A stretch of DNA of 64,000 bases from Actinomadura sp. WMMA1423 (lineage in GTDB: Bacteria > Actinomycetota > Actinomycetes > Streptosporangiales > Streptosporangiaceae), in assembly GCF_006547145.1 (NCBI RefSeq), contig NZ_CP041244.1, positions 7,812,001-7,876,000 on the forward strand. The letters are read 5' to 3'. Shown one piece after another: positions 30,334 through 40,100 of this stretch (its first letter is position 1; every line of letters starts with the position of its first letter). The notes beneath the pieces were generated by a model. The model saw only the letters and a program-made list of their open reading frames with translations. It searched no databases and had not been told where the DNA came from. Position numbers and translations under genes: made by a program.

Positions 30334-33300
30334 ATGTCGGACAGGGCCGGACAGAACGGCGGCCGCGGCGAGCGGGCCGGGACCGAGATCATCGGGGTCA
30401 CCCCGTTCGGCAGGCCCGCGCCCCGTCTCGCCGTCGCCGTGGGCCGCGCGGGCGGCACGGGCGTGCTGGACCTCGGCGCCGAGCGGGCGCCCGCCCTCGC
30501 CGCCCTCACCGAGGTCACCCGCTGGTGGAGGGGACCGTTCGGCGTCCGCGTGCCCGCCGGGTGCCGGATCCGGCCGGACGAGCTCCCCGAGGCGGTCGGC
30601 ACCGTCCTGGTCGACGGGCCCCTGCTGTGGACGGACGGCGCGCCGGACATCGCCGGATTCGCCCGCGGGCGCCGCCTCCTGGTCGAGGTCATGAGCCCCG
30701 AGGAGGCCGCCGCCGCGGTCGCCGTCGCCCAGGACCTCGCCCACGACGCGGGGCTCGTCGCGCGGGGCTGCGACGCGGGCGGGCGCGTCGGCGACCTGAC
30801 CACGTTCGTCCTGCTCCAGCGCCTTCTGGCGGAGGCCGGGGTCCCGGTGTACGCGGCGGGCGGGATCGGACCGCACTCCGCCGCGGCCGCCGTGGCCGGG
30901 GGCGCGGCCGGGGTGGTCCTGGACGTCCAGCTCGCGCTGGTCCGGGAGGCGGAGCCGCCCGCCGGGACCGCGGCCGGCCCGGCGGCGCTGGACGGCACCG
31001 CGGCCGCGCTCGTCGACGGGCATCGGGCCCTGCGCGGGCCGGGCGCGGCGGAGACCGGGCGGCTGCCGCTGCCCGCCGGGCAGGACGCGCCGCTCGCCAC
31101 CGCGCTCGCCGGGCGGTACAGGACCGCCGGGGGAGTGGTGCGGGCCGTCCGGGAGCAGATCGAGGCGCACCTGCGGGCCGCCGTCCGGGCCGAGCCGCTC
31201 GCGCCGCGCGGCGGACCGGTCGTCATGCAGGGGCCCATGCCGCAGGTCGGTGACAGTCCCGCGTTCGCCGGAGCGGTCGCGCAGGACGGCGGCCTGCCGT
31301 TCCTCGCGCTGGGCCTGGCCGATCCCGGCCGGGTGCGGGCGCTGCTGCGCGATGCCGCGGACCGGCTCGGCGGCCGCCCCTGGGGCGCCGCCGTCCTCGG
31401 GATCGCGCCGCCGGAGCTGTGGGAGGCCCACCTCGCCGCCATCCGCGAGGCCGCCCCGCCCTACGCGCTGATCGCGGGCGGCGGCCCGGCGGAGGCCGCG
31501 CCGCTGGAGGCAGCCGGGATCGGCACGTACCTGCACGTCCCGTCCCCGGAACTGCTGGACCGGTTCCTGGCGGAGGGCGCGCGCAAGTTCGTGTTCGAGG
31601 GCGGGGAGTGCGGCGGCCGCGTCGCGGCGCGCGCGAGCTTCCCGCTGTGGGACGCGCAGGTCGAGCGGCTGATGGCCTTCGACGGCGACCCGCGCGAGCT
31701 GTCGGTGGTGTTCGCGGGGGGCGTCCACGACGAGCGGTCCGCCGCCATGGTCGCGGCGCTCGCCGGTCCGCTGGCCGAGCGCGGCGCCGACGTCCGCGTC
31801 CTGATGGGCACCGCGTACCTGTTCACCGCCGAGGCGGTCGGCGCGGGCGCGATACAGCCGGGCTTCCAGGACGTCGCGCTCGGCTGCGGCGGGACGGTGC
31901 TGCTGGAGTCGGCGCCCGGCCACGCGACCCGCTGCGCCCGCACCCCCTACGTCCAGGCGTTCGAGGAGACCCGCCGCGAGCTGGAGCATGCCGGGACGCC
32001 GCCGCAGGAGGTGTGGCGCCGCCTGGAGAAGCTGAACCACGCCCGCGTGCGCGTCGCGAGCAAGGGCGTGCGCCGAGGCGCCCCGGTGGACGCGGACGTC
32101 CAGCGCTCCGAGGGCCTCTACCCGATGGGGCAGGTCGCCGCGCTGCGGTCGGCCGCGACCCGGATCGCCGTCCTGCACGAGCAGGTCACTTCGGGCGCGA
32201 CCGCGTTCCTGGCCGCCCGCGCGGCGGAGCTGGGCTTCGCCGGGCCCGTGAGGGCGGCGTGCCCGGTCGACATCGCGGTCATCGGGATGGCCTGCGTCTT
32301 CCCGGGCGCCGGTGACGCCGCGCGCTACTGGGCCAACATCGTCGGCGGAGTCGACTCGGTGAGCAACGGCGGCGGGGTCGACTCGGTGAGCAACGGCGGC
32401 GGGGTCGACCCGGCGGCCGATGCCGTCTGCTGGGACGGCTCGCCGTCCGGGGAGGTGAGGGCGCCGTCGACGCGGGGCGGGTTCATTCCCGACGTGCCGT
32501 TCAACGCGCTCGCCCACGGGATCCCGCCCGGAGCGCTCGGCGGCGTCGACCCGATCCAGCTCCTCTCGCTGGAGGTCGCGTCCCGGGCGCTGGCGGACGC
32601 GGGATACGCCGACCGGCCGTTCGACCGGTCCCGGACGTCGGTGGTCTTCGGTGCGGGAGCGGGCGGAGACCTCGGCGTGGCCTACGGGATGCGCGCGACG
32701 CTCCCGTCCTACTACGGCGAGGTGCCCCCGGGGCTGGACGAGCGGCTTCCGCGTCCGACCCCGGACTCCCTCCCGGGCGTCCTCACCCACGTGATCGCGG
32801 GACGGATCGCGAACCGGCTCGACCTCGGCGGTGCGGCCCACACCGTGGACGCGGGCGGCGCCGCGTCGCTGGCCGCGCTCGACGCCGCCTGCAAGGAGCT
32901 CGTCTCCGGGTCCGGCGACATGGTGCTGTGCGGCGGAGCCGACCTGCGCGGCGGCCTCCACGACTACCTGCTGCAAGCCTCGGCGGGCGCGCTGTCCCCG
33001 GCGGGGCGCTGCGCCGCGTTCGACTCGTCCGCCGACGGGATCGCGCTCGGCGAGGGCGTCGCGTGCGTGGTCCTCAAGCGCCTCGCGGACGCCGAACGCG
33101 ACGGCGACCGGATCTACGCGGTGGTCAGGTCGGTCGCAGGTGCGAGCGACGGCCGTTCCCTCAGCCTCACCGCGCCGCGTCCGGAAGGGCGGCGCCGAGC
33201 TCTGGAGCGCGCCTACGAGCGCGCGGGCGTCTCACCCGCCGCCGTGGGGCTCGTCGAGGCGGACGGCACCGGCACCGAGGCGGGCGACAGGGCGGAGCTG

Positions 33301-36300
33301 GCGGCCCTGGCCGCGGTGTTCCGCACGGCCGCGCCGGGGAGCGTCACGCTCGGGTCGGTCAAGTCGCAGATCGGCCACACCGGGTGCGCCGCGGGCCTCG
33401 CCGGGCTGGTCAAGACCGCGTACGCGCTCCACACGGGCGCGCTGCCGGGCACGCTGCACCTCGCCCGCCCGAACCCGGAGTGGTCGCCGGAGGGCCCGTT
33501 CGCGTTCGGCGGCGGCGCCCGGCCGTGGACCGCCGGACCGGGGGAGCGGTACGCGGGGCTGAGCGGCTCCGGAATCGGCGGCGCGAGCTTCCACGCCGTC
33601 CTGTCCGGTTACGGCGGCGCCCCCGAGCCGCTGTCCGGGCTCGCCGAGTGGCCGGCCGAGCTCTTCCTGATCCGTGGGGCCGACCGCTCCGCCGCCCGCG
33701 CCGCGATGGACCGGCTGTCGGGCCTGCTGTCCGGCGGGCCCCGGCTGCGCGACCTCGCCAGGACCGCCGCGTCCCTCGACGGGCCGGTGCAGGTGGCGCT
33801 CGTGGCCTCGGACCTGGACGACCTCCGGCGCAAGCTCGCGCACGCGGCCGGGTTCCGCGCGGCGCCTGGCGTCTTCGTGGCGTCCGGCGAGCAGGGCGCC
33901 TCCGCGGATCCGGGGCAGGTCGCGTTCCTGTTCCCCGGCCAGGGCAGCCGGCGGCCCGGAATGCTCGCCGACCTCTTCGTCGCCTTTCCCCGCCTCCAGC
34001 GGCTCCTGCGGCACGCGGGCGAGCGGTACGCGGCCGCGATGTTCCCGCCCAGGGCGTTCACCCGGTCGGACGCCCGCCGCCACCGGGCCGAGCTCGCCGA
34101 CACGCGGATCGCGCAGCCCGCCCTCGGCATCGCCGGGCTGGCCGTGCACCGGCTGCTCACGGCGGTCGGCGTGCACCCGGACCTCGCCGCCGGGCACGGT
34201 TGCGGCGAACTCGTCGCGCTGTGCGCCGCCGGCGTCTTCGACGACGCCGACCTGATCGGCCTGAGCGCCGTGCGGGGGGAGGCGACCCTGGCGGCTGCCG
34301 GGCCGGACGCGGGCGCGATGGCGGCGGTGAGCGCGACGCCCGCCGAGGTGCGCGAGGCGCTGGCCGACGTGGGCGGCGTGGTCGTCGCCCAGCACAACGC
34401 GCCCCGCCAGGTCGTGGTCTCCGGAACCTCAGCGGGCGTGGAGCGGGCGCTGGGCGTCCTGGCGGACGCGGGCCTGCACGCCGAGCGGCTCCCGGTCGCG
34501 TGCGCGTTCCACAGCCCGCTCGTCGCCGCCGCATCGGCGGGCCTGCACGCCGAGCTGCTCGGCCGCGACCTGCGCTCGCCCGCGTTCCCCGTCTGGTCGA
34601 ACGCGACGGCGGCGCCGTACGAGACCGAACCGTCCGAGCTGGCCGGCACCCTCGCGGCGCAGCTCGCCGCGCCCGTCCGCTTCGTCGAGCAGATCGAGGC
34701 GATGTACGCCGCGGGGGCCCGCACGTTCGTCGAGGCGGGGCCCGGACGGGTCCTCACGGGCCTTGTCGGCAGGATCCTCGTCGACCGGCCGCACACCACC
34801 GTGAGCTGCGACGCGCCCGGCGAGAACGGCCTCGCGGCGCTGCTGCGCGCGCTCGCCGGGCTGGCCGCCGCCGGCGTCCCGGTCGACCCGCTGCCCCTGT
34901 TCGCCGGACGCGACGCCCGCCCGCTGTCCGGGGAGCCCGTCCCGGCGCCGGGATGGACCCTCAACGGCCGCCTCGTCCGCACCGCCGACGGCGGGTACCC
35001 GGCGGGCGCGCTCCGTCCCGCCGAGCGCATCGAGGGCCCCGCCCCGGGCGGCTCGGAGGCCGCCGTCCTGGAGTACCTGCGCGCGAGCCGCGAGGTGATC
35101 GCGGCGCAGCGCGAGGTCGTCCTGCGGCACCTGGCGGCCCCGGCGGGACGGGACGCGGCACCGCGGTCGGTCCCCGCGCCGCGTCCCGTCCTGCCTGGTG
35201 AGATGCTGCCGACGCGGCCGGACGGGGAGGAGCCTTCGGAGCGGCCGGGCAGCGGGGAGCGGGCAACCGGGGCAGCGCGGGACGTGCACGCCGCCGCCCG
35301 CGCCGTGGTCAGCGCCCGGACCGGCGCCGACCACCAGGACGCGCCGGCGGAGCCCCCGCGCCCGGTGGTCCCCAAGCCCGCAGTTCGTGAGCCCGCAGTT
35401 CGTGAGCCCGTCGTGCGTGAGCCCGCGGTCCGTGAGCCGGTTGCTCGGGAGCCTGCCGTCCGTGAGCCCATGGTTCGCGAGCCTGTGGTTCGGGAGCCTG
35501 TGGTTCGGGAGCCTGTGGTTCGGGAGCCTGTGGTTCGGGAGCCTGTGGTTCGGGAGGCTGTGGTTCGGGAGGCCGCCGTCTGTGAGCCCGCCCTCCAGGA
35601 ACCCGTGGTGCGGGAGGCCGTCGTTCCGCGGCCCGCGCGGGGCGAGGCCCGGGTCAGGACCCCGGAGCTGCCCGGGGTCCGGCCCGTGCCGCGGATGGTG
35701 CGGCAGGTCCCGCGGGTCGTGCAGCTGGACGCGCTGCCGGTGCCGCCCGACTCGGGGACGGCGTTCGAGGGCAGGACCTTCCTGGTCGTGGACGACGGGT
35801 GCGGCGTCGCGCTCGAACTGGCCGGGCTGCTGGAGCGGCACGGCGCGCGGGCACGCCCCGCCCGGGACGTCGACGGGCCCTGCGACGGGCTCGTCCACCT
35901 CGGGGCGCTGCGACCGGGAGCCGCGGGCGTGCTGCCGCAGGCGTTCGAGGGCGTCCGGCAGGCGCTGGACGGCGGGTTGCGGTGGCTGGTGCTCGCGAGC
36001 GGGGCTGGCGGCACGTTCGGGCACCGGTTCGGCGGCGGCGCCATCGGGGACCCGGTGCCGGGGGCGGGCCTTCGGGGGCTGGCCAGGACCGTCGCGCTGG
36101 AGTATCCGGAGACGCTGGTCCGCGCGCTGGACGTCGACACCAGGGAGACCCCGCGCGCGATCGCGCAGCGGATCCTCGCCGAGCTGCTGGCCGCCGAGGC
36201 CCCGGTCGTGGTCGGGCACGAGGGCGGCCTGCGCAACGGGCTGGAGATGGTCCCCGCCGAGCCGCCCGCTGGAGACCCGGCCGGCGCGCTGCGCCTCGGG

Positions 36301-37155
36301 CCGGACGGCGTCGTCCTGCTGACCGGCGGCGCGCGGGGCATCACCGCGCGGGTTGCCCTGGAGTTCGCCCGGACGAGCGGCTGCCACGTCGAGCTGGTGG
36401 GCCGCACCCCGGAGCCGGCGGGCGCCCCGGAGTTCCCCTGCGCCGAGGACGAGGCCGCGCTGCGCCGGGCGCTCGTCGCGCAGGGCGAGGAGCGTCCCGC
36501 CGAGATCGAGGCGACGGTCCGCAGGATCCTCGCCGAACGCGGGATACGCCGCACGCTGGCCGCGCTGCGCGAGCACGCCGCCTCCGTCCGGTACCACGCG
36601 GCGGACGTGCGGGACCCGGCCGCGGTACGGGCCGTGGTGGACGACGTCTACCGCCGGCACCGCCGGCTGGACGGGGTCGTCCACGGCGCCGGTCTCGTGG
36701 AGGACCGGCTGATCCGCGACAAGACGCCCGAGTCGTTCGCGCGGGTGTACCGGACGAAGGTGGACGGCGCCGCCGCGCTCGCCCAGGCCGTCCGCCCCGA
36801 ACTCGGGTTCTTCGTCGTCTTCGGCGGCATCGCCGGCGTGCACGGCCGCGCCGGGCAGGCCGACCGAGCCGCGGCGGGCGACGCGTGCGGCACGCTGGCG
36901 CACGCGTGGCGCACGCGGCTGCGCGGCCGGGTGCTCGTCGTCGACTGGGGACCGTGGGCGGGCGCCAGCATGGGCCCCGCCACGGGCCCCGGCGTGGGCG
37001 GCGTCGTGGGCAGCAGGGCGTCGACCGAGCGGGCGCGCGAGTACGCGCGGCGCGGCATCGGGCCGATCGACCCGGACACCGGGGCCGCCGCCCTGCTCAG
37101 GGAGATCGCCCTCGGGGACGAGACACGGGTCGTGCTCACCGGGGCCGTCCGGTGA
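30334..37155 (+). CDS. PfaD-KS-AT-KR type giant synthase subunit, catalytic residues lost
   Basis: A 2273-residue protein organised like the first subunit of actinobacterial PUFA/heterocyst-glycolipid-type synthases. Two NMO/PfaD-like TIM-barrel halves occupy ~15-630 (FAGGVHDERSAAM), KS ~645-1090, AT ~1195-1490, a repeat linker ~1682-1765 and KR ~1810-2273. Key residues are replaced: the KS Cys is Gly842 (VDAGGAASL), the KS His is Asp977 (EADGTGT), the AT Ser is Gly1289 (GHGCGE), the KR Tyr is Arg2178 (GQADRAAAGD) and the KR Ser is Gly. No acyl-carrier domain is present. The frame is nevertheless open throughout. GGGGGG precedes ATG 30334. It overlaps the second subunit by GTGA. A scaffold or regulatory role is possible. 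Confidence 0.85.
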   Translation: MSDRAGQNGGRGERAGTEIIGVTPFGRPAPRLAVAVGRAGGTGVLDLGAERAPALAALTEVTRWWRGPFGVRVPAGCRIRPDELPEAVGTVLVDGPLLWTDGAPDIAGFARGRRLLVEVMSPEEAAAAVAVAQDLAHDAGLVARGCDAGGRVGDLTTFVLLQRLLAEAGVPVYAAGGIGPHSAAAAVAGGAAGVVLDVQLALVREAEPPAGTAAGPAALDGTAAALVDGHRALRGPGAAETGRLPLPAGQDAPLATALAGRYRTAGGVVRAVREQIEAHLRAAVRAEPLAPRGGPVVMQGPMPQVGDSPAFAGAVAQDGGLPFLALGLADPGRVRALLRDAADRLGGRPWGAAVLGIAPPELWEAHLAAIREAAPPYALIAGGGPAEAAPLEAAGIGTYLHVPSPELLDRFLAEGARKFVFEGGECGGRVAARASFPLWDAQVERLMAFDGDPRELSVVFAGGVHDERSAAMVAALAGPLAERGADVRVLMGTAYLFTAEAVGAGAIQPGFQDVALGCGGTVLLESAPGHATRCARTPYVQAFEETRRELEHAGTPPQEVWRRLEKLNHARVRVASKGVRRGAPVDADVQRSEGLYPMGQVAALRSAATRIAVLHEQVTSGATAFLAARAAELGFAGPVRAACPVDIAVIGMACVFPGAGDAARYWANIVGGVDSVSNGGGVDSVSNGGGVDPAADAVCWDGSPSGEVRAPSTRGGFIPDVPFNALAHGIPPGALGGVDPIQLLSLEVASRALADAGYADRPFDRSRTSVVFGAGAGGDLGVAYGMRATLPSYYGEVPPGLDERLPRPTPDSLPGVLTHVIAGRIANRLDLGGAAHTVDAGGAASLAALDAACKELVSGSGDMVLCGGADLRGGLHDYLLQASAGALSPAGRCAAFDSSADGIALGEGVACVVLKRLADAERDGDRIYAVVRSVAGASDGRSLSLTAPRPEGRRRALERAYERAGVSPAAVGLVEADGTGTEAGDRAELAALAAVFRTAAPGSVTLGSVKSQIGHTGCAAGLAGLVKTAYALHTGALPGTLHLARPNPEWSPEGPFAFGGGARPWTAGPGERYAGLSGSGIGGASFHAVLSGYGGAPEPLSGLAEWPAELFLIRGADRSAARAAMDRLSGLLSGGPRLRDLARTAASLDGPVQVALVASDLDDLRRKLAHAAGFRAAPGVFVASGEQGASADPGQVAFLFPGQGSRRPGMLADLFVAFPRLQRLLRHAGERYAAAMFPPRAFTRSDARRHRAELADTRIAQPALGIAGLAVHRLLTAVGVHPDLAAGHGCGELVALCAAGVFDDADLIGLSAVRGEATLAAAGPDAGAMAAVSATPAEVREALADVGGVVVAQHNAPRQVVVSGTSAGVERALGVLADAGLHAERLPVACAFHSPLVAAASAGLHAELLGRDLRSPAFPVWSNATAAPYETEPSELAGTLAAQLAAPVRFVEQIEAMYAAGARTFVEAGPGRVLTGLVGRILVDRPHTTVSCDAPGENGLAALLRALAGLAAAGVPVDPLPLFAGRDARPLSGEPVPAPGWTLNGRLVRTADGGYPAGALRPAERIEGPAPGGSEAAVLEYLRASREVIAAQREVVLRHLAAPAGRDAAPRSVPAPRPVLPGEMLPTRPDGEEPSERPGSGERATGAARDVHAAARAVVSARTGADHQDAPAEPPRPVVPKPAVREPAVREPVVREPAVREPVAREPAVREPMVREPVVREPVVREPVVREPVVREPVVREAVVREAAVCEPALQEPVVREAVVPRPARGEARVRTPELPGVRPVPRMVRQVPRVVQLDALPVPPDSGTAFEGRTFLVVDDGCGVALELAGLLERHGARARPARDVDGPCDGLVHLGALRPGAAGVLPQAFEGVRQALDGGLRWLVLASGAGGTFGHRFGGGAIGDPVPGAGLRGLARTVALEYPETLVRALDVDTRETPRAIAQRILAELLAAEAPVVVGHEGGLRNGLEMVPAEPPAGDPAGALRLGPDGVVLLTGGARGITARVALEFARTSGCHVELVGRTPEPAGAPEFPCAEDEAALRRALVAQGEERPAEIEATVRRILAERGIRRTLAALREHAASVRYHAADVRDPAAVRAVVDDVYRRHRRLDGVVHGAGLVEDRLIRDKTPESFARVYRTKVDGAAALAQAVRPELGFFVVFGGIAGVHGRAGQADRAAAGDACGTLAHAWRTRLRGRVLVVDWGPWAGASMGPATGPGVGGVVGSRASTERAREYARRGIGPIDPDTGAAALLREIALGDETRVVLTGAVR
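32348..32401 (+). repeat. 27-bp tandem duplication in the KS N-terminal loop
   Basis: TCGACTCGGTGAGCAACGGC recurs at 32351 and 32378, giving two in-frame copies of GVDSVSNGG and a third partial one. It lies where family members carry the conserved V-P-x-x-R-W-D loop, so the duplication changes a normally conserved part of the KS fold. Confidence 0.8.
35377..35628 (+). repeat. 15-bp tandem repeats coding V-V-R-E-P
   Basis: CGGGAGCCTGTGGTT and close variants recur about 16 times, in frame, encoding the pentapeptide VVREP with Ala/Met variants (residues ~1682-1765 of the first synthase subunit). The central five units are identical. The array starts just after a fragment AVVSARTG that resembles the beginning of a carrier-protein domain and ends before the KR region. 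Confidence 0.9.
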
Positions 37156-40100
37156 GCGAGGCGGGGGAGCCGATCGCCATCGTCGGGGCGGGGGCGGTGT
37201 TCCCGGGCGCGGGGTCGGCGGCCGAGCTGTGGCGCAACGTCCTCGACGGGTTCGACGCGATCGGCGACGTGCCGCCCGGCCGCTGGGACCCCGCGCTCTA
37301 CTACGACCCGGACGCCTACGGCCGGGAGCCGGAGAGCGACAGGTTCTACTGCCGGCGCGGCGGGTTCGTCGACGAGCTGGCCGTCGTCGACCCGGCCAGG
37401 TTCGGCATCGCGCCCGCGGCGGTGCGGGGCATGGAGCCCGACCACCTGCTGGCGCTGCGCGCGGCCGGGGACGCGATCGCGGACGCGGGCGGCGCCGACC
37501 GGCTGCCCGACCGGTCGCGGATCGGCGTGGTCATCGGGCGCGGCGGCTACATCACGCCGGGACTGGCGCGGTCCGACCAGCGGGTCAGGACCTCCCACCA
37601 GGTCGCCGGCATCATCGGCGAGCTGGTGCCCGAACTCGGGCCCCGGCGGCTGGCGGAGATCCGCCGGGCGTTCTGCGAGCGGCTCGGCCCGGACGCACCG
37701 GACACCGCCGGGCAGCTGCCGGGCTTCGCCGCCTCCCTCGTCGCCGAGCGGTTCGACCTGCGCGGCCCCGCCTACACCCTGGACGCGGCGTGCGCGTCGT
37801 CGCTGCTCGCGGTCGAGCACGCCGTCCGGGCGCTGCGCGGCGGGCAGACCGACGCGATGCTGGCCGGGGCCGTCCACCACGCCCACCACGCCACGGTGTG
37901 GAGCGTCTTCAACCGGCTCCGGGCGCTGAGCCCGAGCGAGACGATCCGGCCGTTCGACCGGTCCGCCGACGGGACGCTCCTGGCCGAGGGGACGGGCGTC
38001 GTCCTGCTGAAGCGGCTGTCCGACGCCGAGCGCGCCGGGGACCGTGTCCACGCGGTGATCCTCGGCGCGGGCTCCTCCAGCGACGGCCGCGCCGCGAGCG
38101 TCACGAGCCCGCCGGTGGACGGGCAGGTCCTCGCGGTCGAGCGGGCGTGGCGGGACGCGGGCCTCGTCCCGTCCGCCCCCGGCGCGGTGGGGCTGATCGA
38201 GGGGCACGGCACCGCGACCCCGGCGGGCGACGAGGCCGAGCTGGCGACGCTGCGCCGGGTCTTCGGGACCGCCGGCCCGCCAATCGGTCTCGGCACGGTC
38301 AAGTCGATGATCGGGCACGCGATGCCGGCCGCCGGGATCGCCGGGCTGATCAAGGCCGCGTTCGCGCTGCGCGACGGAGTCCTGCCGCCGACGCTGCACG
38401 CCGACGACCCGCATCCGGCACTGGAGGGCGGCCGGCTGCGGCTCGTCCGGGAGGCCGCGGAGTGGGAGCGGGGCGGCGGCCCCCGCCGGGCGGCGGTCAA
38501 CGCGTTCGGGTTCGGCGGCGCCAACGCCCACGTGGTCCTCGAGGAGCCGCCCGCCGCCCGCAGGCCCCGGCGGCGCCGGCTCGACGCGCCGCGGTCGGAC
38601 GAGGGCGTCCTTCGGCTGGCCGCGCGCACGACCGAGGAACTGGCCGAGGTCCTGTCCGCCCCCGACGAGGAGCTCCTCGCCGGCGTCCGCGACGACGCCC
38701 CCGACCTTCCGTACCGCCTCGCCATCGTCGGCCCCACCCCGCGCAGGCTCGACCTGGCGCGCGCGGTCGTCCAGCGCGGCACCGCCTGGCGCGGCCGCAG
38801 CGACGTGTGGTTCTCGCCCCGCCCCCTGCTCGCGGACGGCGGGCGGCTGGCGTTCCTCTACCCCGGGTTCGAACCCGCCTTCGACCCGCGCGTGGCCAAC
38901 GTCGCCGCGCACTTCGGCATGCCCGAGCCGGAGCTGACCGGCCGCACGGACGTCGCCGGGCACGCGGCCGACGTGGTCCGCGTCGGCCGGCTGCTGACCG
39001 CCGCGCTCGCGGAGCTCGGCGTCGAGCCGGACGTGGCGGCGGGCCACAGCCTCGGCGAATGGACGGCGATGGCCGCGGCCGGGGTCTGCGACGCGGACGC
39101 GGTCGAGGCGCTCCTCGGCGCCCTCGACGGCGAGCCCCTGGACGTTCCGGACGCCGCGTACGCGGCGCTCGGCTGCGGCGCGGACCGGGCGCGCGAGGCC
39201 GCGGGCGGGCACTCCGGCGTCGTCGTCAGCCACGACGACTGCCCGCACCAGTCGGTGGTCTGCGGCCCGTCGGCGGAGGTCCGCGAGATCCTGCGGCGGC
39301 TCGCCTCCGAAGGGGTGCTCGGGCAGGAGCTGCCGTTCCGGTCGGGGCTCCACACCCCGCTCGCCGGGGCGTGCGAGAAGCGGGTGCGGCGCTCGCTGGA
39401 GTCGCTGGAGATCCGCGAGCCGCGCGTCCCGCTGTGGTCGGCGACGACGGTCGCGCCGTTCCCGCGCCGCCCGGCCGAGGTGCGCGAGCTGGTCGGGCGG
39501 CACCTGCTCGAACCCGTCCGGTTCAGCGAGCTGGTCGAGGAGCTCTACGGCGCGGCGCACGTGCGGGTGTTCGTCCAGGTGGGGCCGGGCGGGCTCCCCG
39601 GCTTCGTCGCCGACCGCCTCGGCGGCCGCGAGCACCTCGCGATGGCCGTCAACGTGCCGAAGCGCGACGGGATGGCCCAGCTCCGCCGCGTCGTCGCCGC
39701 GCTTTGGGCCGAGGGCTACGGCGCGTCGCCGCCGCCTCCGCCGGCCGCCACGGGCATGCGCCTGGACCTCGGGACGCCGATGATCAGGCTGGGCGGGGCC
39801 GTGGAGCCGCTCCGGCTCGCCCGGAGGGTGCCGCCGCTGCCCGCCGACGATCCGGTGATGGCCGAGCTGGAGGCCCTGCTCGACGACGCGGCGAGCGGGG
39901 CGGAGTCGGTCCTGGAGGCGCTCGGCGGCGGGCCCGCGGCCCAGTCCGCGCCGGGTGAGAACGCGCCCGGGGAGAGCGCGCCCGGCGAGGACGTGTCGCC
40001 GGTCGCCGCGGAGCTGAACGTCTCCCGCGCCTTCTCGGTCGAGGCGATGCCGTGGCTGAGCGACCACTGCCTCGTCCCGCAGCCCCCCGACTGGCCCGAC

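Noticed and set aside
35377..35628. Regular short repeats that could suggest a CRISPR array
   Set aside because: The units are 15 bp, directly contiguous with no unique spacers, and in frame inside a coding region.
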